From: Mesorhizobium sp. WSM4904
Lineage (GTDB): Bacteria; Pseudomonadota; Alphaproteobacteria; Rhizobiales; Rhizobiaceae
Reading direction: 5' to 3'
DNA: 64,000 nt
Assembly (NCBI RefSeq): GCF_029674545.1
Contig: NZ_CP121354.1
Coordinates: forward strand, 1,054,001 to 1,118,000
Program-made: the position numbers and the translations under genes
Part shown: positions 28,581-36,864 of the stretch, one piece after another
How positions within the stretch are numbered: position 1 is the stretch's first letter
Layout: every line of letters starts with the position of its first letter
Notes under the pieces: model-generated
Database searches by the model: none
What the model saw: only the letters and a program-made list of their open reading frames with translations
What the model was told of the DNA's origin: nothing

Positions 28581-29348
28581 TCAGATCGCCGTGAAAGCGT
28601 TATCCACGAAGAGATGCGCGCCGTTGACGAAGCTGGATTCGTCGCTGGCCAGGAACAGCGCGGCTTTCGCCACCTCCTCCGGCTCGCCGATGCGACCCTG
28701 CTGCGCGGCCATGGCGGCATCTGAAACGTCGACGCCGAGCTTGCCGAGATCCGCGACCTCGCGCAGGCCGTGCGGCGTGCGGATGAAGCCGGGACAGACG
28801 GCGTTGCAGCGGATGTTGCGGTCGCGGAATTCCACCGCGATGGCGCGGGCGAACATGTGGCAGGCGCCTTTGGTGGTGTCGTAGAGCACTTCGTTGGGCG
28901 TCGCCGCCACCGCCGAGATCGACGAGGTGCAGACGATCGAGCCGCCGCCGGCGGCGATCATGCCGGGCAGCACCGCGCGGGTCATCAGAAACATCGAGCG
29001 CACGTTGACGGCGTGCAGCCAGTCCCATTCCTGCAAGGTCGTCTCCAGGAAAGGCTTTATCACGATCGTGCCGGCGTGGTTGAACAGCACGGTGACCGGA
29101 CCGAGTTTGGCCGTTGCCGCCTTGACCGCGGCTTCGACCTGCGTTTCGTCCGAGACATCGGCCACGAAATGTTCGGCGACATGGCCGCGGGCACGGATCG
29201 CCGCCGCGGTCTTGCCAGCCGCTTCGCCATTACGGTCGATGATCGCCACCTTGGCGCCTTCGGCCGCGAACAACTCGGAAGCCGCTCCGCCCATGCCCGT
29301 CGCGCCGCCGGAAATGATGGCTACCTTGCCCGCCAGCCTTCCACCCAT
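28581..29348 (-). CDS. SDR family NAD(P)-dependent oxidoreductase
   Basis: A 255-residue classical short-chain dehydrogenase. The cofactor motif is ISGGATGMGGA near residue 11 (Ser replacing the usual Thr), then NHAG near 90, a catalytic Ser in CTSSISAVA and YDTTKGA (Tyr-X3-Lys). The ATG at 29348 follows GGAGAG. The substrate is unknown. It faces the nucleoside-type transporter convergently and need not be functionally linked. Confidence 0.88.
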   Translation of the reverse strand: MGGRLAGKVAIISGGATGMGGAASELFAAEGAKVAIIDRNGEAAGKTAAAIRARGHVAEHFVADVSDETQVEAAVKAATAKLGPVTVLFNHAGTIVIKPFLETTLQEWDWLHAVNVRSMFLMTRAVLPGMIAAGGGSIVCTSSISAVAATPNEVLYDTTKGACHMFARAIAVEFRDRNIRCNAVCPGFIRTPHGLREVADLGKLGVDVSDAAMAAQQGRIGEPEEVAKAALFLASDESSFVNGAHLFVDNAFTAI

Positions 29349-29655
29349 GTCGTCTCTCCATCGTGTTCCGAGGGTTTTCGCTTGTTCGGTGCCGATGCTA
29401 TCCCCGACATCCGGGATGGCCAAGCTTTGCCGAACAAAGGGCTTTTTGGCCTCGGAGGGTCGCTCCGATCGACCGACTCCAGGTCGGGCCAGAGGCTGGC
29501 GCTGCACGCACCGAGGGGTCGGCCCTCCTTTTTCGAGGGCAAGAAAAACCACCTTAGGCCGGAATCTGAGAACGCTGTTTCAAAAACTTCTCAAAAATAG
29601 CAATCGACAAAGTCTACTAACTTTATAGATTAATGGCCGAGACGGAGGCTCGACC
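29349..29655. other. Intergenic region with an AT-rich promoter-like end
   Basis: No gene is visible in this 307-base gap. A short hairpin GCCCTC/GAGGGC lies near 29521-29539. The last 60 bases are unusually AT-rich for this genome and contain TCGACA and TATAGA-like elements at near-promoter spacing upstream of the small membrane-protein gene. Confidence 0.4.
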
Positions 29656-29805
29656 ATGACCTACATGCAGAACGCTCAGCGCAAGGGCCAGAGGCTGACC
29701 GCCGGTGAGAGCTGGAGGCCCGCCTATGGCGGCACCTTCGCCTATCTCGTCTTCGCGCTGGCATTCGTGTTCACCGGCGCGGTGGTGCTGGGTCTCATTC
29801 CCTGA
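29656..29805 (+). CDS. Small single-helix membrane protein (49 aa)
   Basis: A short gene found by reading the region: an ATG at 29656 preceded by GGAGG at seven bases, 49 codons, then TGA. The product has a basic, polar N-terminus (about 25 residues, including GQRLTAGESWRPAYGG) and one hydrophobic segment of about 20 residues (TFAYLVFALAFVFTGAVVLG) near the C-terminus. The topology would be N-in with a one-helix anchor. No family was recognised. An AT-rich promoter-like region lies directly upstream and supports expression. Confidence 0.65.
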   Translation: MTYMQNAQRKGQRLTAGESWRPAYGGTFAYLVFALAFVFTGAVVLGLIP

Positions 29806-29944
29806 GCGAAAGCGGGCTGAGGCTCGTCGTCAAGACAATCTGAGTTTGAGTAGTCGGAGCAAGAACTGGCCAAGCGCCGGAGCGTTTTCGCACGCCTGCG
29901 TCTTGGATGGAGCGGGGCAGCCCAACGTGATGGAGGCGATGGCA

Positions 29945-30883
29945 ATGCCGATCGAGTTCACGCATGTTCCCGGTAAGCCTGCCAATGGCAGCTTCTTCTA
30001 TGATTTCGCCGAGACGGCGACCAAGCTGTCGCTGATCGAGGACGCCGGCTTTCGCAAGCTGGTGGTCGACGATCCGGCCGGCCTGCTCACCAATATGGAC
30101 ATCGCCGCGCAGACGCTCGATCGCACGGCGTCGCTGGAAGTCGTGCTGACGCATTGGGCCGGCGTGATCGAACCGACCGTGGCGGCAAGGCAACTGGCGG
30201 CGCTCGACGCGAAGAGCGGCGGCCGCCTGTCGCTCAGGATGCTGAGCGAGCCGCTCGAAGACAGCGACGCCGAGGCGCGTCCTGTCGGCCACAGCGTGGT
30301 CTGGCAGCGCATCGACGAATATCTGGTGCTGTTGAAGCGCCTGTGGTCGAACGACAAGCCTTTCGACCATGAGGGCGCATTCTATAGCGTCAAATGCGGT
30401 TACGTGCCGCGCAAGGGTCCGCATGGCGCTGACCTGACCATCCGTCTCGGCGGCCAGTCCGGCACCGCGCTGAAGGTCGCCGGCCGGCATGCCGATGTCT
30501 TCGAACTGGCCGCCGGCTCGCCGGACGAGGTTGCGCAGCTGATGCAGCGTGTGCGCAGCGCCGCCGCCGAGCATGGCCGCTCGGGAAAACTGCGTTTCGC
30601 CCTGCCCGTCCGTATCCGCTCCGAGGGGTGGTCGGAAGCAACCGATCACAAGGCGATCGAGGTCGTGGGGCCGCCGGCGCGGCTGGCGCTTTCGCTGCTG
30701 CCCTACGCAGCGCTTGGCATCGAGGAATTCATGATCGGCGGCATCGACCGTCCGAGCGAGATTGCCCGGATCGGGCGCGAGACGGTCACGCTGATTTCGA
30801 ATTCGCTGGCGCGGCGCGAAGCCGACACACCGCCGCCAGGAACCTTTGCGTCGCGCTCCTTCACCGAGACGCATGTCCGCTGA
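29945..30883 (+). CDS. LLM class flavin-dependent oxidoreductase
   Basis: A 312-residue luciferase-like TIM-barrel protein. Typical features are the early acidic segment KLVVDDPAG, then LEVVLTHWAGVIEPTVAARQ, the helix-rich GRLSLRM and LRMLSEPLED segments and IDEYLVLLKRLW, all shared with bacterial luciferase-type monooxygenases. The ATG at 29945 follows GGAGG; ATGs at 29930 and 29939 are alternatives. These enzymes use reduced FMN; the substrate is unknown. Alkanesulfonate-type relatives would carry nearby transport genes, which are absent here. Confidence 0.83.
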   Translation: MPIEFTHVPGKPANGSFFYDFAETATKLSLIEDAGFRKLVVDDPAGLLTNMDIAAQTLDRTASLEVVLTHWAGVIEPTVAARQLAALDAKSGGRLSLRMLSEPLEDSDAEARPVGHSVVWQRIDEYLVLLKRLWSNDKPFDHEGAFYSVKCGYVPRKGPHGADLTIRLGGQSGTALKVAGRHADVFELAAGSPDEVAQLMQRVRSAAAEHGRSGKLRFALPVRIRSEGWSEATDHKAIEVVGPPARLALSLLPYAALGIEEFMIGGIDRPSEIARIGRETVTLISNSLARREADTPPPGTFASRSFTETHVR

Positions 30884-30969
30884 GATTGCGATCGCTGGTG
30901 AGACCGGCTGCCCAGGCCGCCGATCTCACCAAGTGCGGTTCACCGTTTCAAGCTTTTCAGGGAATTGCT

Positions 30970-31902
30970 CTAAGGATCGACGGACGGCGGTGGTTGCGGA
31001 ACGCAGTCGACGCCATCCATGACATAGTCCGCGAAGAGGAAATCGCGGATGCCGGCGATCCGGCCATTCCTCCAATCGATGAGGATGAAATAGCGCGGCG
31101 GCCCGTCCGGACGATCCGGGCTGGTGACCAGTATGGCGGGCCGGCCTTCGACGAGGCCGGTGGTGAAATGCCAATGCGTCTCTTCGGAATAGCGGCCAAA
31201 GTAATTGCCGACATAGTCCTTGCCTTCGGCGCGCAGCCGGTTGACCAGTTCCAGCTTGACGTCGTCGGCGAGCAGGCCGCGCAAGGTGTCGAAATCCCGG
31301 GCGTTGAAGGCCGCGACATAGTCGCCGAGGCGCCGCATGTCCTGCCGGTCGAGCGCCGGGCGCGGCGATGCCGGCCGTGGCGCGGCCGCCAGCTTGCGCA
31401 GGGTCTCGCGGCCGCGCTGCAGCGCGCCCTTGATCGCGGTCTCGGTGGTCTCGAGGATCTCGCTGATCTCCTCGAGGCTATGGCCGAGCACGTCCTTCAG
31501 CACGACGGTGCATCTTTGCGCCGGCGGCAATTGCATCAGTTCGGCGAGGCTGGCCTCGGCGGCGATGCGCGCATCGATGGGCGAGTCTTCGTCGGCGATC
31601 GTGTCGAGCTCGACCTCGCTCTCCCTCATCCGCGAGCGGGCCCGTTTGCGGAGGAAATCAAGCGCTGAATTGTGCGCGATGCGAAACAACCAAGGTTCGG
31701 TCTTTTCGGGCATGTCGCCATTCCTGATCGCCACGAAGCCTTTGGCCAAAGCCTCCTGGACGATGTCCTCTCCGTCGATGACCGATCCCACCATCCGCGA
31801 GCAGTAGCGATGCAGCTTGGCTCGCAGGCCGGCGGCTTCGCGCTCGAAAGCGCGAAGCCTGGCTTCGGTCGCCGCAGCGGGATGGTCATGCGAGCCGGTC
31901 AC
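30970..31902 (-). CDS. ECF RNA polymerase sigma factor with C-terminal SnoaL-like domain
   Basis: A 310-residue protein. Sigma region 2 is at about residues 28-90 (GEDIVQEALAKGFVAIRNGD), and region 4 at about 120-170 (LPPAQRCTVVLKDVLGHSLE, then SEILETTETAIKGALQRGRE). After a Pro-rich linker, residues about 190-310 form a SnoaL/NTF2-like fold (YVAAFNARDFDTLRGLLADD). Such C-terminal extensions replace an anti-sigma factor in several ECF groups. The GTG at 31902 follows AGGGGGA. It lies eight bases after an ABM-domain gene, so the two probably form one operon. Confidence 0.88.
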   Translation of the reverse strand: MTGSHDHPAAATEARLRAFEREAAGLRAKLHRYCSRMVGSVIDGEDIVQEALAKGFVAIRNGDMPEKTEPWLFRIAHNSALDFLRKRARSRMRESEVELDTIADEDSPIDARIAAEASLAELMQLPPAQRCTVVLKDVLGHSLEEISEILETTETAIKGALQRGRETLRKLAAAPRPASPRPALDRQDMRRLGDYVAAFNARDFDTLRGLLADDVKLELVNRLRAEGKDYVGNYFGRYSEETHWHFTTGLVEGRPAILVTSPDRPDGPPRYFILIDWRNGRIAGIRDFLFADYVMDGVDCVPQPPPSVDP

Positions 31903-31910
31903 GCGTCCCC

Positions 31911-32225
31911 CTAATGTTCGATCCCGCCAGTGTGGGAATAGGTTGTGTGGCCCATCACGCTCTCGCCGGTTCCATGCTCCATGATCGTCTTCATGTACTC
32001 TGCGAAGCGAGGATCGCTGCGGAAGGCGGCGATATCTTCGGCCGAGCGCCATTGCGAGATGTTGACCACCTTGCTGCCGTCGCCGCCGACGACCACGGAC
32101 GAGGACAGCGAGCCCGGCTGCTTGCTGAAGAAGCTGCGCGTCCCTTCGGCAAGCACCCTTGCGAGGTCCTGCTGCTTGCCGGGCTTGGCGGTAAAGACAT
32201 TGATCAAGGTCACTGCGGTCGACAT
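31911..32225 (-). CDS. Antibiotic biosynthesis monooxygenase (ABM) domain protein
   Basis: A 104-residue single-domain ABM protein of dimeric alpha+beta-barrel type: LINVFTAKPGKQQDLARVLA, VVNISQWRSAEDIAAFRSDP, then the C-terminal helix. The ATG at 32225 has a GGAG upstream. The family includes quinol and haem monooxygenases, but a single small domain does not fix the reaction. It is placed upstream of the ECF sigma gene with an eight-base gap, so it may be a stress or redox sensor-enzyme of that regulon. Confidence 0.85.
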   Translation of the reverse strand: MSTAVTLINVFTAKPGKQQDLARVLAEGTRSFFSKQPGSLSSSVVVGGDGSKVVNISQWRSAEDIAAFRSDPRFAEYMKTIMEHGTGESVMGHTTYSHTGGIEH

Positions 32226-32335
32226 GGCTTGGCTCCGTCTGTCCTGGTGGCGGAGGCTGTCGCGGCTTCCGCTATCGTCACAACCGTCAAGACGAAGACG
32301 ATGCCGGGAAGGGAACGGTGCACGCAAAAGAAATT

Positions 32336-32361
32336 TTGACCGTCGTCAAAATGACGGTCAA
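32336..32361. promoter_or_regulatory. Perfect 9-bp inverted repeat in a divergent promoter region
   Basis: TTGACCGTC (32336-32344) and GACGGTCAA (32353-32361) are exact inverted arms around 8 bases. The site lies between the ABM-ECF operon (minus) and the DUF1127 gene (plus), the usual place for an operator controlling either side. The regulator is unknown. Confidence 0.55.
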
Positions 32362-32495
32362 AGCGCCAGCCACACAAGTGCGATCGATCGGCAATGCACG
32401 AGAAAAATTCCTGCCCGCCGTTCCGAAAGGCATTCGTCCTTCGTCTTGGCGGGTGCCGATGCTTCCAACGCCGGCATCAACCAAGGGAGAAGCAA

Positions 32496-32687
32496 ATGTC
32501 GATCCTGTCATCCATCGGTCGCCTGGCGACCGAATACGCAGCTGTCCATGCGCGCTATCGGGCGGCGCGGACACTCTATTTGCTGCCGATGGACATCCGC
32601 AAGGATATCGGCTGGCCGGAACTCGGCGATGCCGGCGATGCGGGGCTCTTCAGCCCGCCCCGTTCGCGAGCCGCGACAGCGCGGTGA
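32496..32687 (+). CDS. DUF1127 (YjiS-like) small protein
   Basis: A 63-residue protein with the YjiS/DUF1127 pattern: an N-terminal amphipathic helix, then TLYLLPMDIRKDIGWPE. The ATG at 32496 follows AAGGGAGAAG. DUF1127 proteins are often Arg-rich and act in phosphate, RNA or stress physiology in alphaproteobacteria. The C-terminus overlaps the convergent hydrolase gene by 38 bases, so a shorter real product is possible. Confidence 0.75.
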   Translation: MSILSSIGRLATEYAAVHARYRAARTLYLLPMDIRKDIGWPELGDAGDAGLFSPPRSRAATAR

Positions 32688-33324
32688 CGACGGCTTCCGA
32701 ATCCGCCAGCGCGCCGAAGACGCCGTCCTCGACCGTCACCATGTGGAGCGCGGCCTCGTGCGCCTTTTGGTCGCCGCTGGCGCAGGCGTCCGCGATCGTC
32801 AGGCACTGGAAATTGCGGTCGCAGGCCTCGCGCAAGGTGGTGTGCACGCAGACGTCGGTCGTGCAACCGGCGAACAGGAGATGTGTGATGCCCCGCGCCC
32901 TCAGGATCAGTTCCAGATCCGTATAGGTGAAGGCGCCGTTGCAGGTCTTGTCGACGACGATGTCTTGCGGTTTGACCTCAATGTCGGTGACGATCTGGAA
33001 GCCGGGGCTGGAGCGCAACAGGATGTCGGTGCCGTCCAGCCCCGCCCGCTTGCGGCGCCATTTCTCGTAAGGTGTCATGTCGGCCGTGTCGGCGCGGTAG
33101 CCTTGCCTGGTGTGGACGACGGTCAGGCCAGCGGCGCGGGCGGCCGCAATCAGCCGGTTCACCGCCGGCAGGATGGCCCTCAGCGGCGACGGATCATAGC
33201 CTTTCCTGGCGAAGTAACCTGTCGGCGACAGGAAATCCTCCTGCAGGTCGATCACCAGCAAGGCGGTGTTTTGCGGCACCAACCGGCCGTCATACGGGAA
33301 GTCGAAAGGTGTTGCCTTGATCAT
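32650..33324 (-). CDS. Cysteine hydrolase, isochorismatase-like family
   Basis: A 224-residue alpha/beta hydrolase of the isochorismatase superfamily. The catalytic triad is visible as Asp26 (LLVIDLQEDF), Lys126 (VVDKTCNGAF) and nucleophile Cys159 (GCTTDVCVHTT). The segment CTTDVCVHTTLREACDR resembles amidohydrolases such as biuret hydrolase and related amidases, so a small-amide substrate is plausible. True isochorismatases lack this catalytic Cys. No transporter is linked. Confidence 0.87.
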   Translation of the reverse strand: MIKATPFDFPYDGRLVPQNTALLVIDLQEDFLSPTGYFARKGYDPSPLRAILPAVNRLIAAARAAGLTVVHTRQGYRADTADMTPYEKWRRKRAGLDGTDILLRSSPGFQIVTDIEVKPQDIVVDKTCNGAFTYTDLELILRARGITHLLFAGCTTDVCVHTTLREACDRNFQCLTIADACASGDQKAHEAALHMVTVEDGVFGALADSEAVVTALSRLANGAG

Positions 33325-33452
33325 CGCCCGATGCCCTTGTTTGCCGTCCGCATCGTGGCTCAGCGACGGCGGGGCCGTCCAGACCTCACAATGCTCAACT
33401 CATCACGCCAGGGCGATGGCGCGATTTGTTGATAAATAAAATCACCTTTATA

Positions 33453-33484
33453 GTTGACTAGGCAACTCATGTTTCCTAGTCAAC
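33453..33484. promoter_or_regulatory. Tandem CTAG-centred palindromes upstream of the iron operon
   Basis: GTTGACTAGGCAAC (33453-33466) and GTTTCCTAGTCAAC (33471-33484) are two 14-bp palindromes centred on CTAG. Together they form a 10-bp perfect inverted repeat (GTTGACTAGG/CCTAGTCAAC). They lie 50-80 bases before the first gene of the operon, next to the AT-rich TTTATAGTTGAC. They probably bind an iron-responsive repressor or activator; they do not match the usual Irr or RirA box patterns. Confidence 0.62.
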
Positions 33485-33533
33485 CGACGTTGGCCGCCCG
33501 GCGACAGCCCAGGCAACGGCGGCTTGGAGACGG

Positions 33534-34328
33534 ATGTTGACCGGAACTGGTGCCCAAACAGCCTTTCATGTCGACGCGGTACGCTTTGCCGTCGGCGAGC
33601 GCACGCTGCTTGGGCCGGTCTCGTTGCAATTGCAGCGCGGGCGCGTCTACGGGCTGATCGGCCATAACGGCTCCGGCAAGTCGACGCTGATCAAGCTTCT
33701 GGCACGGCAGCAGCCGGCAAGCTCCGGCGACATCCGCTTCGCCGAACGTCCGCTCGCCGGCTGGGGCGCGCGCGAGCTGGCGCGGGCGCTGGCCTATCTG
33801 CCGCAGACGACGCCGGCGGCAACCGGCCTTACTGTGCGCGAGCTGGCGGCGCTCGGGCGTTATCCCTGGCATGGCGCGCTCGGCCGGTTCGGACCGGAAG
33901 ACAAAGCCCATGTCGAGGAGGCGCTGGCGCTGACCGACATGAGCGCTTTCGCCGACCGGCTTGTGGACGAGCTTTCCGGCGGCGAGCGGCAGCGTGCGTG
34001 GCTCGCCATGCTGGTGGCGCAGAATGCCGGCGTCATGCTGCTCGACGAACCGATTTCGGCGCTCGATATCGCGCATCAAGTCGAGGTGCTGGCGCTGGTC
34101 AAGGACCTCAGCCGCAGGCGCAACCTTTGCGTCGTCGTGGTGCTGCACGACCCCAACATGGCGGCGCGCTATTGCGACGAGCTGATCGCGCTGAAGGAAG
34201 GCCGGCTCTTAAGGCGTGGCACGCCGGGCGAGATCATGCGGGGCGACGTGCTCAAGGACATTTTCGGCGTCGAGATGGGCGTGCTCGAGCATCCCGTCAC
34301 CGGCCTGCCCATCGGTTACGTGCAATGA
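33534..34328 (+). CDS. Iron-siderophore/haem ABC transporter ATPase (FhuC/HmuV-like)
   Basis: A 264-residue ATPase of the FecE/FhuC type. Walker [11 protein letters not shown]-loop LPQTTPAA, signature LSGGERQR, Walker [10 protein letters not shown] and the H-loop LHDPN are all present. The ATG at 33534 follows TGGAGAC. It overlaps ExbB by four bases and heads the exbB-exbD-tonB operon. No permease or binding protein is in the operon, so it must work with components encoded elsewhere. Confidence 0.9.
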   Translation: MLTGTGAQTAFHVDAVRFAVGERTLLGPVSLQLQRGRVYGLIGHNGSGKSTLIKLLARQQPASSGDIRFAERPLAGWGARELARALAYLPQTTPAATGLTVRELAALGRYPWHGALGRFGPEDKAHVEEALALTDMSAFADRLVDELSGGERQRAWLAMLVAQNAGVMLLDEPISALDIAHQVEVLALVKDLSRRRNLCVVVVLHDPNMAARYCDELIALKEGRLLRRGTPGEIMRGDVLKDIFGVEMGVLEHPVTGLPIGYVQ

Positions 34329-35278
34329 TGAAGCGAGGACGAGCCTTGTCCCGGAACATTCTTCTCGCGGCGTTGGCCGCATCGGTCATTCTTTCGACAG
34401 GCGCGGCCACGGCGCAGCAACCGCCGGCGACGCCGGCGACGGCCGCGCAGGTACCGGCGATGCAACCGCCGGCGGCCGCCTCGAGCGCCGCACCGCAGCC
34501 GGCGGGGCCGGGCACGCAGCCCGGCCAGAGCGCGGCGGTCGGCGGGGAGGCGCCTTCCGCCATTTCGCTCACGCTGCCGCATGATCTGTCGCCCTGGGGC
34601 ATGTTCATGGCGGCCGACATCGTCGTCAAAGCCGTCATGGTCGGGCTTGCCTTTGCTTCGCTGGTCACCTGGACCATCTGGCTCGCCAAATCGCTCGAGA
34701 TTCTCGTCGGCAAGCTCAGCGCTCGCCGCGCGGCCGTTGCCATCGGCAATGCCGCGACGCTGATGCAGGCGGGCCGCGCGCTTGGCCACGGCAACGGCCC
34801 TGGAGCGCTGCTGGTGCGCGCGGCCGAGGAAGAGCGCGCGCTGTCGGCCGGCGCGCTGGACCATGCCTCGGGCGACGGCCTGAAGGAGCGCGTCACCTCC
34901 AGGCTGTCGCGCATCGAGGCGGCAGCCTCGCGGCGCATGTCGCGCGGCACAGGCCTGCTCGCGACCATCGGTTCGACGGCGCCCTTCGTCGGCCTGTTCG
35001 GCACCGTCTGGGGCATCATGAACGCCTTCATCGGCATCTCGCAGGCGCAGACCACGAATCTGGCGGTGGTCGCGCCGGGCATCGCCGAAGCGCTGCTCGC
35101 CACGGCGATGGGCCTGGTGGCCGCAATCCCGGCAGTGGTGATCTACAATGTCTTCGCGCGATCGATAGCCGGCTACAGGCAGATCCTCGCCGACGCCTCG
35201 GCTGGGGTCGAGCGACTGGTCAGCCGCGACCTGGATTTTCGCACCGTGCCGCCGGCAACGGCGATGGCGGCGGAGTAA
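34325..35278 (+). CDS. exbB: TonB-system energiser ExbB
   Basis: A 317-residue inner-membrane protein. An N-terminal signal-like segment ([18 protein letters not shown]) is followed by a Pro/Ala-rich periplasmic stretch to about residue 80, then three membrane helices of the MotA/TolQ/ExbB family. The third-helix region [20 protein letters not shown] is diagnostic. The long periplasmic N-terminal extension is typical of alphaproteobacterial ExbB. It is translationally coupled to the upstream ATPase (ATGA). Confidence 0.94.
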   Translation: MMKRGRALSRNILLAALAASVILSTGAATAQQPPATPATAAQVPAMQPPAAASSAAPQPAGPGTQPGQSAAVGGEAPSAISLTLPHDLSPWGMFMAADIVVKAVMVGLAFASLVTWTIWLAKSLEILVGKLSARRAAVAIGNAATLMQAGRALGHGNGPGALLVRAAEEERALSAGALDHASGDGLKERVTSRLSRIEAAASRRMSRGTGLLATIGSTAPFVGLFGTVWGIMNAFIGISQAQTTNLAVVAPGIAEALLATAMGLVAAIPAVVIYNVFARSIAGYRQILADASAGVERLVSRDLDFRTVPPATAMAAE

Positions 35279-35284
35279 ACGGCT

Positions 35285-35776
35285 ATGGCGGCGCGGATCC
35301 GTGAAGCGGCCGGCGACGATCTCGAGGAGAGCCACGAGATCAACGTCACGCCGTTCATCGACGTCATCCTGGTGCTCTTGATCATCTTCATGGTGGCGGC
35401 ACCGCTGGCGACCGTCGACATCAATGTCGACCTGCCGGGCTCGACAGCAACGCCGGCACCCAGACCCGAGACACCGCTGTTCCTGACGCTGAAGAGCGAC
35501 CTGACTTTAGCCATCGGCAATGACAGCGTGCCGCGTCCCGCCTTTGCCGAGGTGCTCGACAGCCGCGCCAAGGGCGACAAGCAGACGCGCATCTTCCTGC
35601 GCGCCGACAGAAATGTCGGCTATGGCGAGCTGATGGACGTCATGAACCTGCTGCGCGCCGCCGGCTATCTCAAGGTCGCGCTGGTCGGCCTCGAGACGAC
35701 ATCGGGCGCTGACGGCACGGCTCCGGCCGCGGGCGGAAGCCCCGCGCCAGCGGCAAGCGGGAGCCCGGTCCCATGA
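35285..35776 (+). CDS. exbD: TonB-system energiser ExbD
   Basis: A 163-residue ExbD protein. The single membrane helix with its conserved Asp is VTPFIDVILVLLIIFMVAAP near residue 26. A periplasmic domain follows, ending in an Ala/Pro/Ser-rich tail of about 25 residues. It forms the proton-driven complex with ExbB and TonB for outer-membrane iron-complex uptake. It overlaps the tonB start by four bases. Confidence 0.94.
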   Translation: MAARIREAAGDDLEESHEINVTPFIDVILVLLIIFMVAAPLATVDINVDLPGSTATPAPRPETPLFLTLKSDLTLAIGNDSVPRPAFAEVLDSRAKGDKQTRIFLRADRNVGYGELMDVMNLLRAAGYLKVALVGLETTSGADGTAPAAGGSPAPAASGSPVP

Positions 35777-36762
35777 CCCAAGCGATCGCCACCTTGTCCT
35801 CCCAGCCGCGCCTCGGCATAAGCGAAGCCGGTCTGTGGACAAGCGCGGCCGCGATCATTCTCGCCGCGCATGTCGCGGTCGCCTATGCGGTGCAGAACCT
35901 CAGCTTCGCCGAGACGCCGGATGGCGGCTCGCCACCGGCGCTGGCGGTCGAAATGGCGCCGCTCCCGACCACGCCGGCCGTGCCGGAAGAAGTGGCGGCG
36001 CTGGATAAGGTCACGCCGGATCAGCCTGACGCGGCGGCGGAGACGGAAACGCCCGCTGAAGTAAAACCGGCGACCGATCCGGTGCCGGCGCCGGTCGCGG
36101 AAGAAGCCAAGCCGGTCACGGATCAACCGGTGGAAGCCGACAAGGCGGAAGAGGTCGAACCGGCGGAGCAAACGATAGCGACGCTCAGCGAGCAGCAACC
36201 GTTGGAAGAGGCCGTTCCCGATCCTGTCGAAGCGATCGCGCCCGAGGTGACCGTTCCGCTGCCGCAGCCCAATCCGGTCGAGACGGAAATCAAGGCGAAC
36301 AAGCCGGTCGAAGCCAGGAAGAAGGCGGAAAGGAAGCCGGCCGAAAAGCCGAAGCGGCGGCCACGAAAGGAAAAGGCCGAGCCACTCAAGGCAGTGACGA
36401 CGGCCAGCATCGACGCCAAGGCCGGCGCGAAGGCCGTGGCGCCGCAATCCTCCGACGCGGCGCCGCGGTCAAGCGTCGGCCCGTCGCGGTGGAACGCCAG
36501 CCTGCAGGCATGGATCAGGCGTCACACGCGCTATCCGAGCGCGGCGAGGTCCAGGCGGGCCGAAGGCACGCCCAACGTGACCTTCACCGTGGATGCATCG
36601 GGCCGGGTGGTTTCCGCCAGGCTGGCAAGGTCATCGGGCGACGCGGATCTCGATCGTGCGGCGCTGGGAGCCCTGCAGGGCGCGTCGGTGCCGGCGCCGC
36701 CGGCGGAGCTCGGCCAGCGCGTCACCCGCACGGCGCCGTTCGTCTTCAGTTTGCGGGACTAA
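35773..36762 (+). CDS. tonB: TonB energy-transducing protein
   Basis: A 329-residue protein with one N-terminal membrane helix (WTSAAAIILAAHVAVAYAVQ), a long Pro/Glu/Ala/Lys-rich periplasm-spanning region (about residues 55-220), and a TonB C-terminal domain (about 240-325) with the YPSAARSRRAEGTPNVTFTV and DLDRAALGALQGA motifs. It closes the iron operon. A family A fragment overlaps its 3' end. Confidence 0.92.
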   Translation: MTQAIATLSSQPRLGISEAGLWTSAAAIILAAHVAVAYAVQNLSFAETPDGGSPPALAVEMAPLPTTPAVPEEVAALDKVTPDQPDAAAETETPAEVKPATDPVPAPVAEEAKPVTDQPVEADKAEEVEPAEQTIATLSEQQPLEEAVPDPVEAIAPEVTVPLPQPNPVETEIKANKPVEARKKAERKPAEKPKRRPRKEKAEPLKAVTTASIDAKAGAKAVAPQSSDAAPRSSVGPSRWNASLQAWIRRHTRYPSAARSRRAEGTPNVTFTVDASGRVVSARLARSSGDADLDRAALGALQGASVPAPPAELGQRVTRTAPFVFSLRD

Positions 36763-36864
36763 ACGGAATTGCTCTAGGCCTGCAAGGTGGATGGTGATAG
36801 GCGGCCATTAGGTTCGGCTTTATCCAGGAATTGTTCCGAGAACCCTGCCCCAATGGAAAGCCAG

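Noticed and set aside
29705..29944. N-terminal extension of the LLM oxidoreductase
   Set aside because: It overlaps the small membrane-protein gene in another frame, and the start at 29945 has a ribosome binding site.
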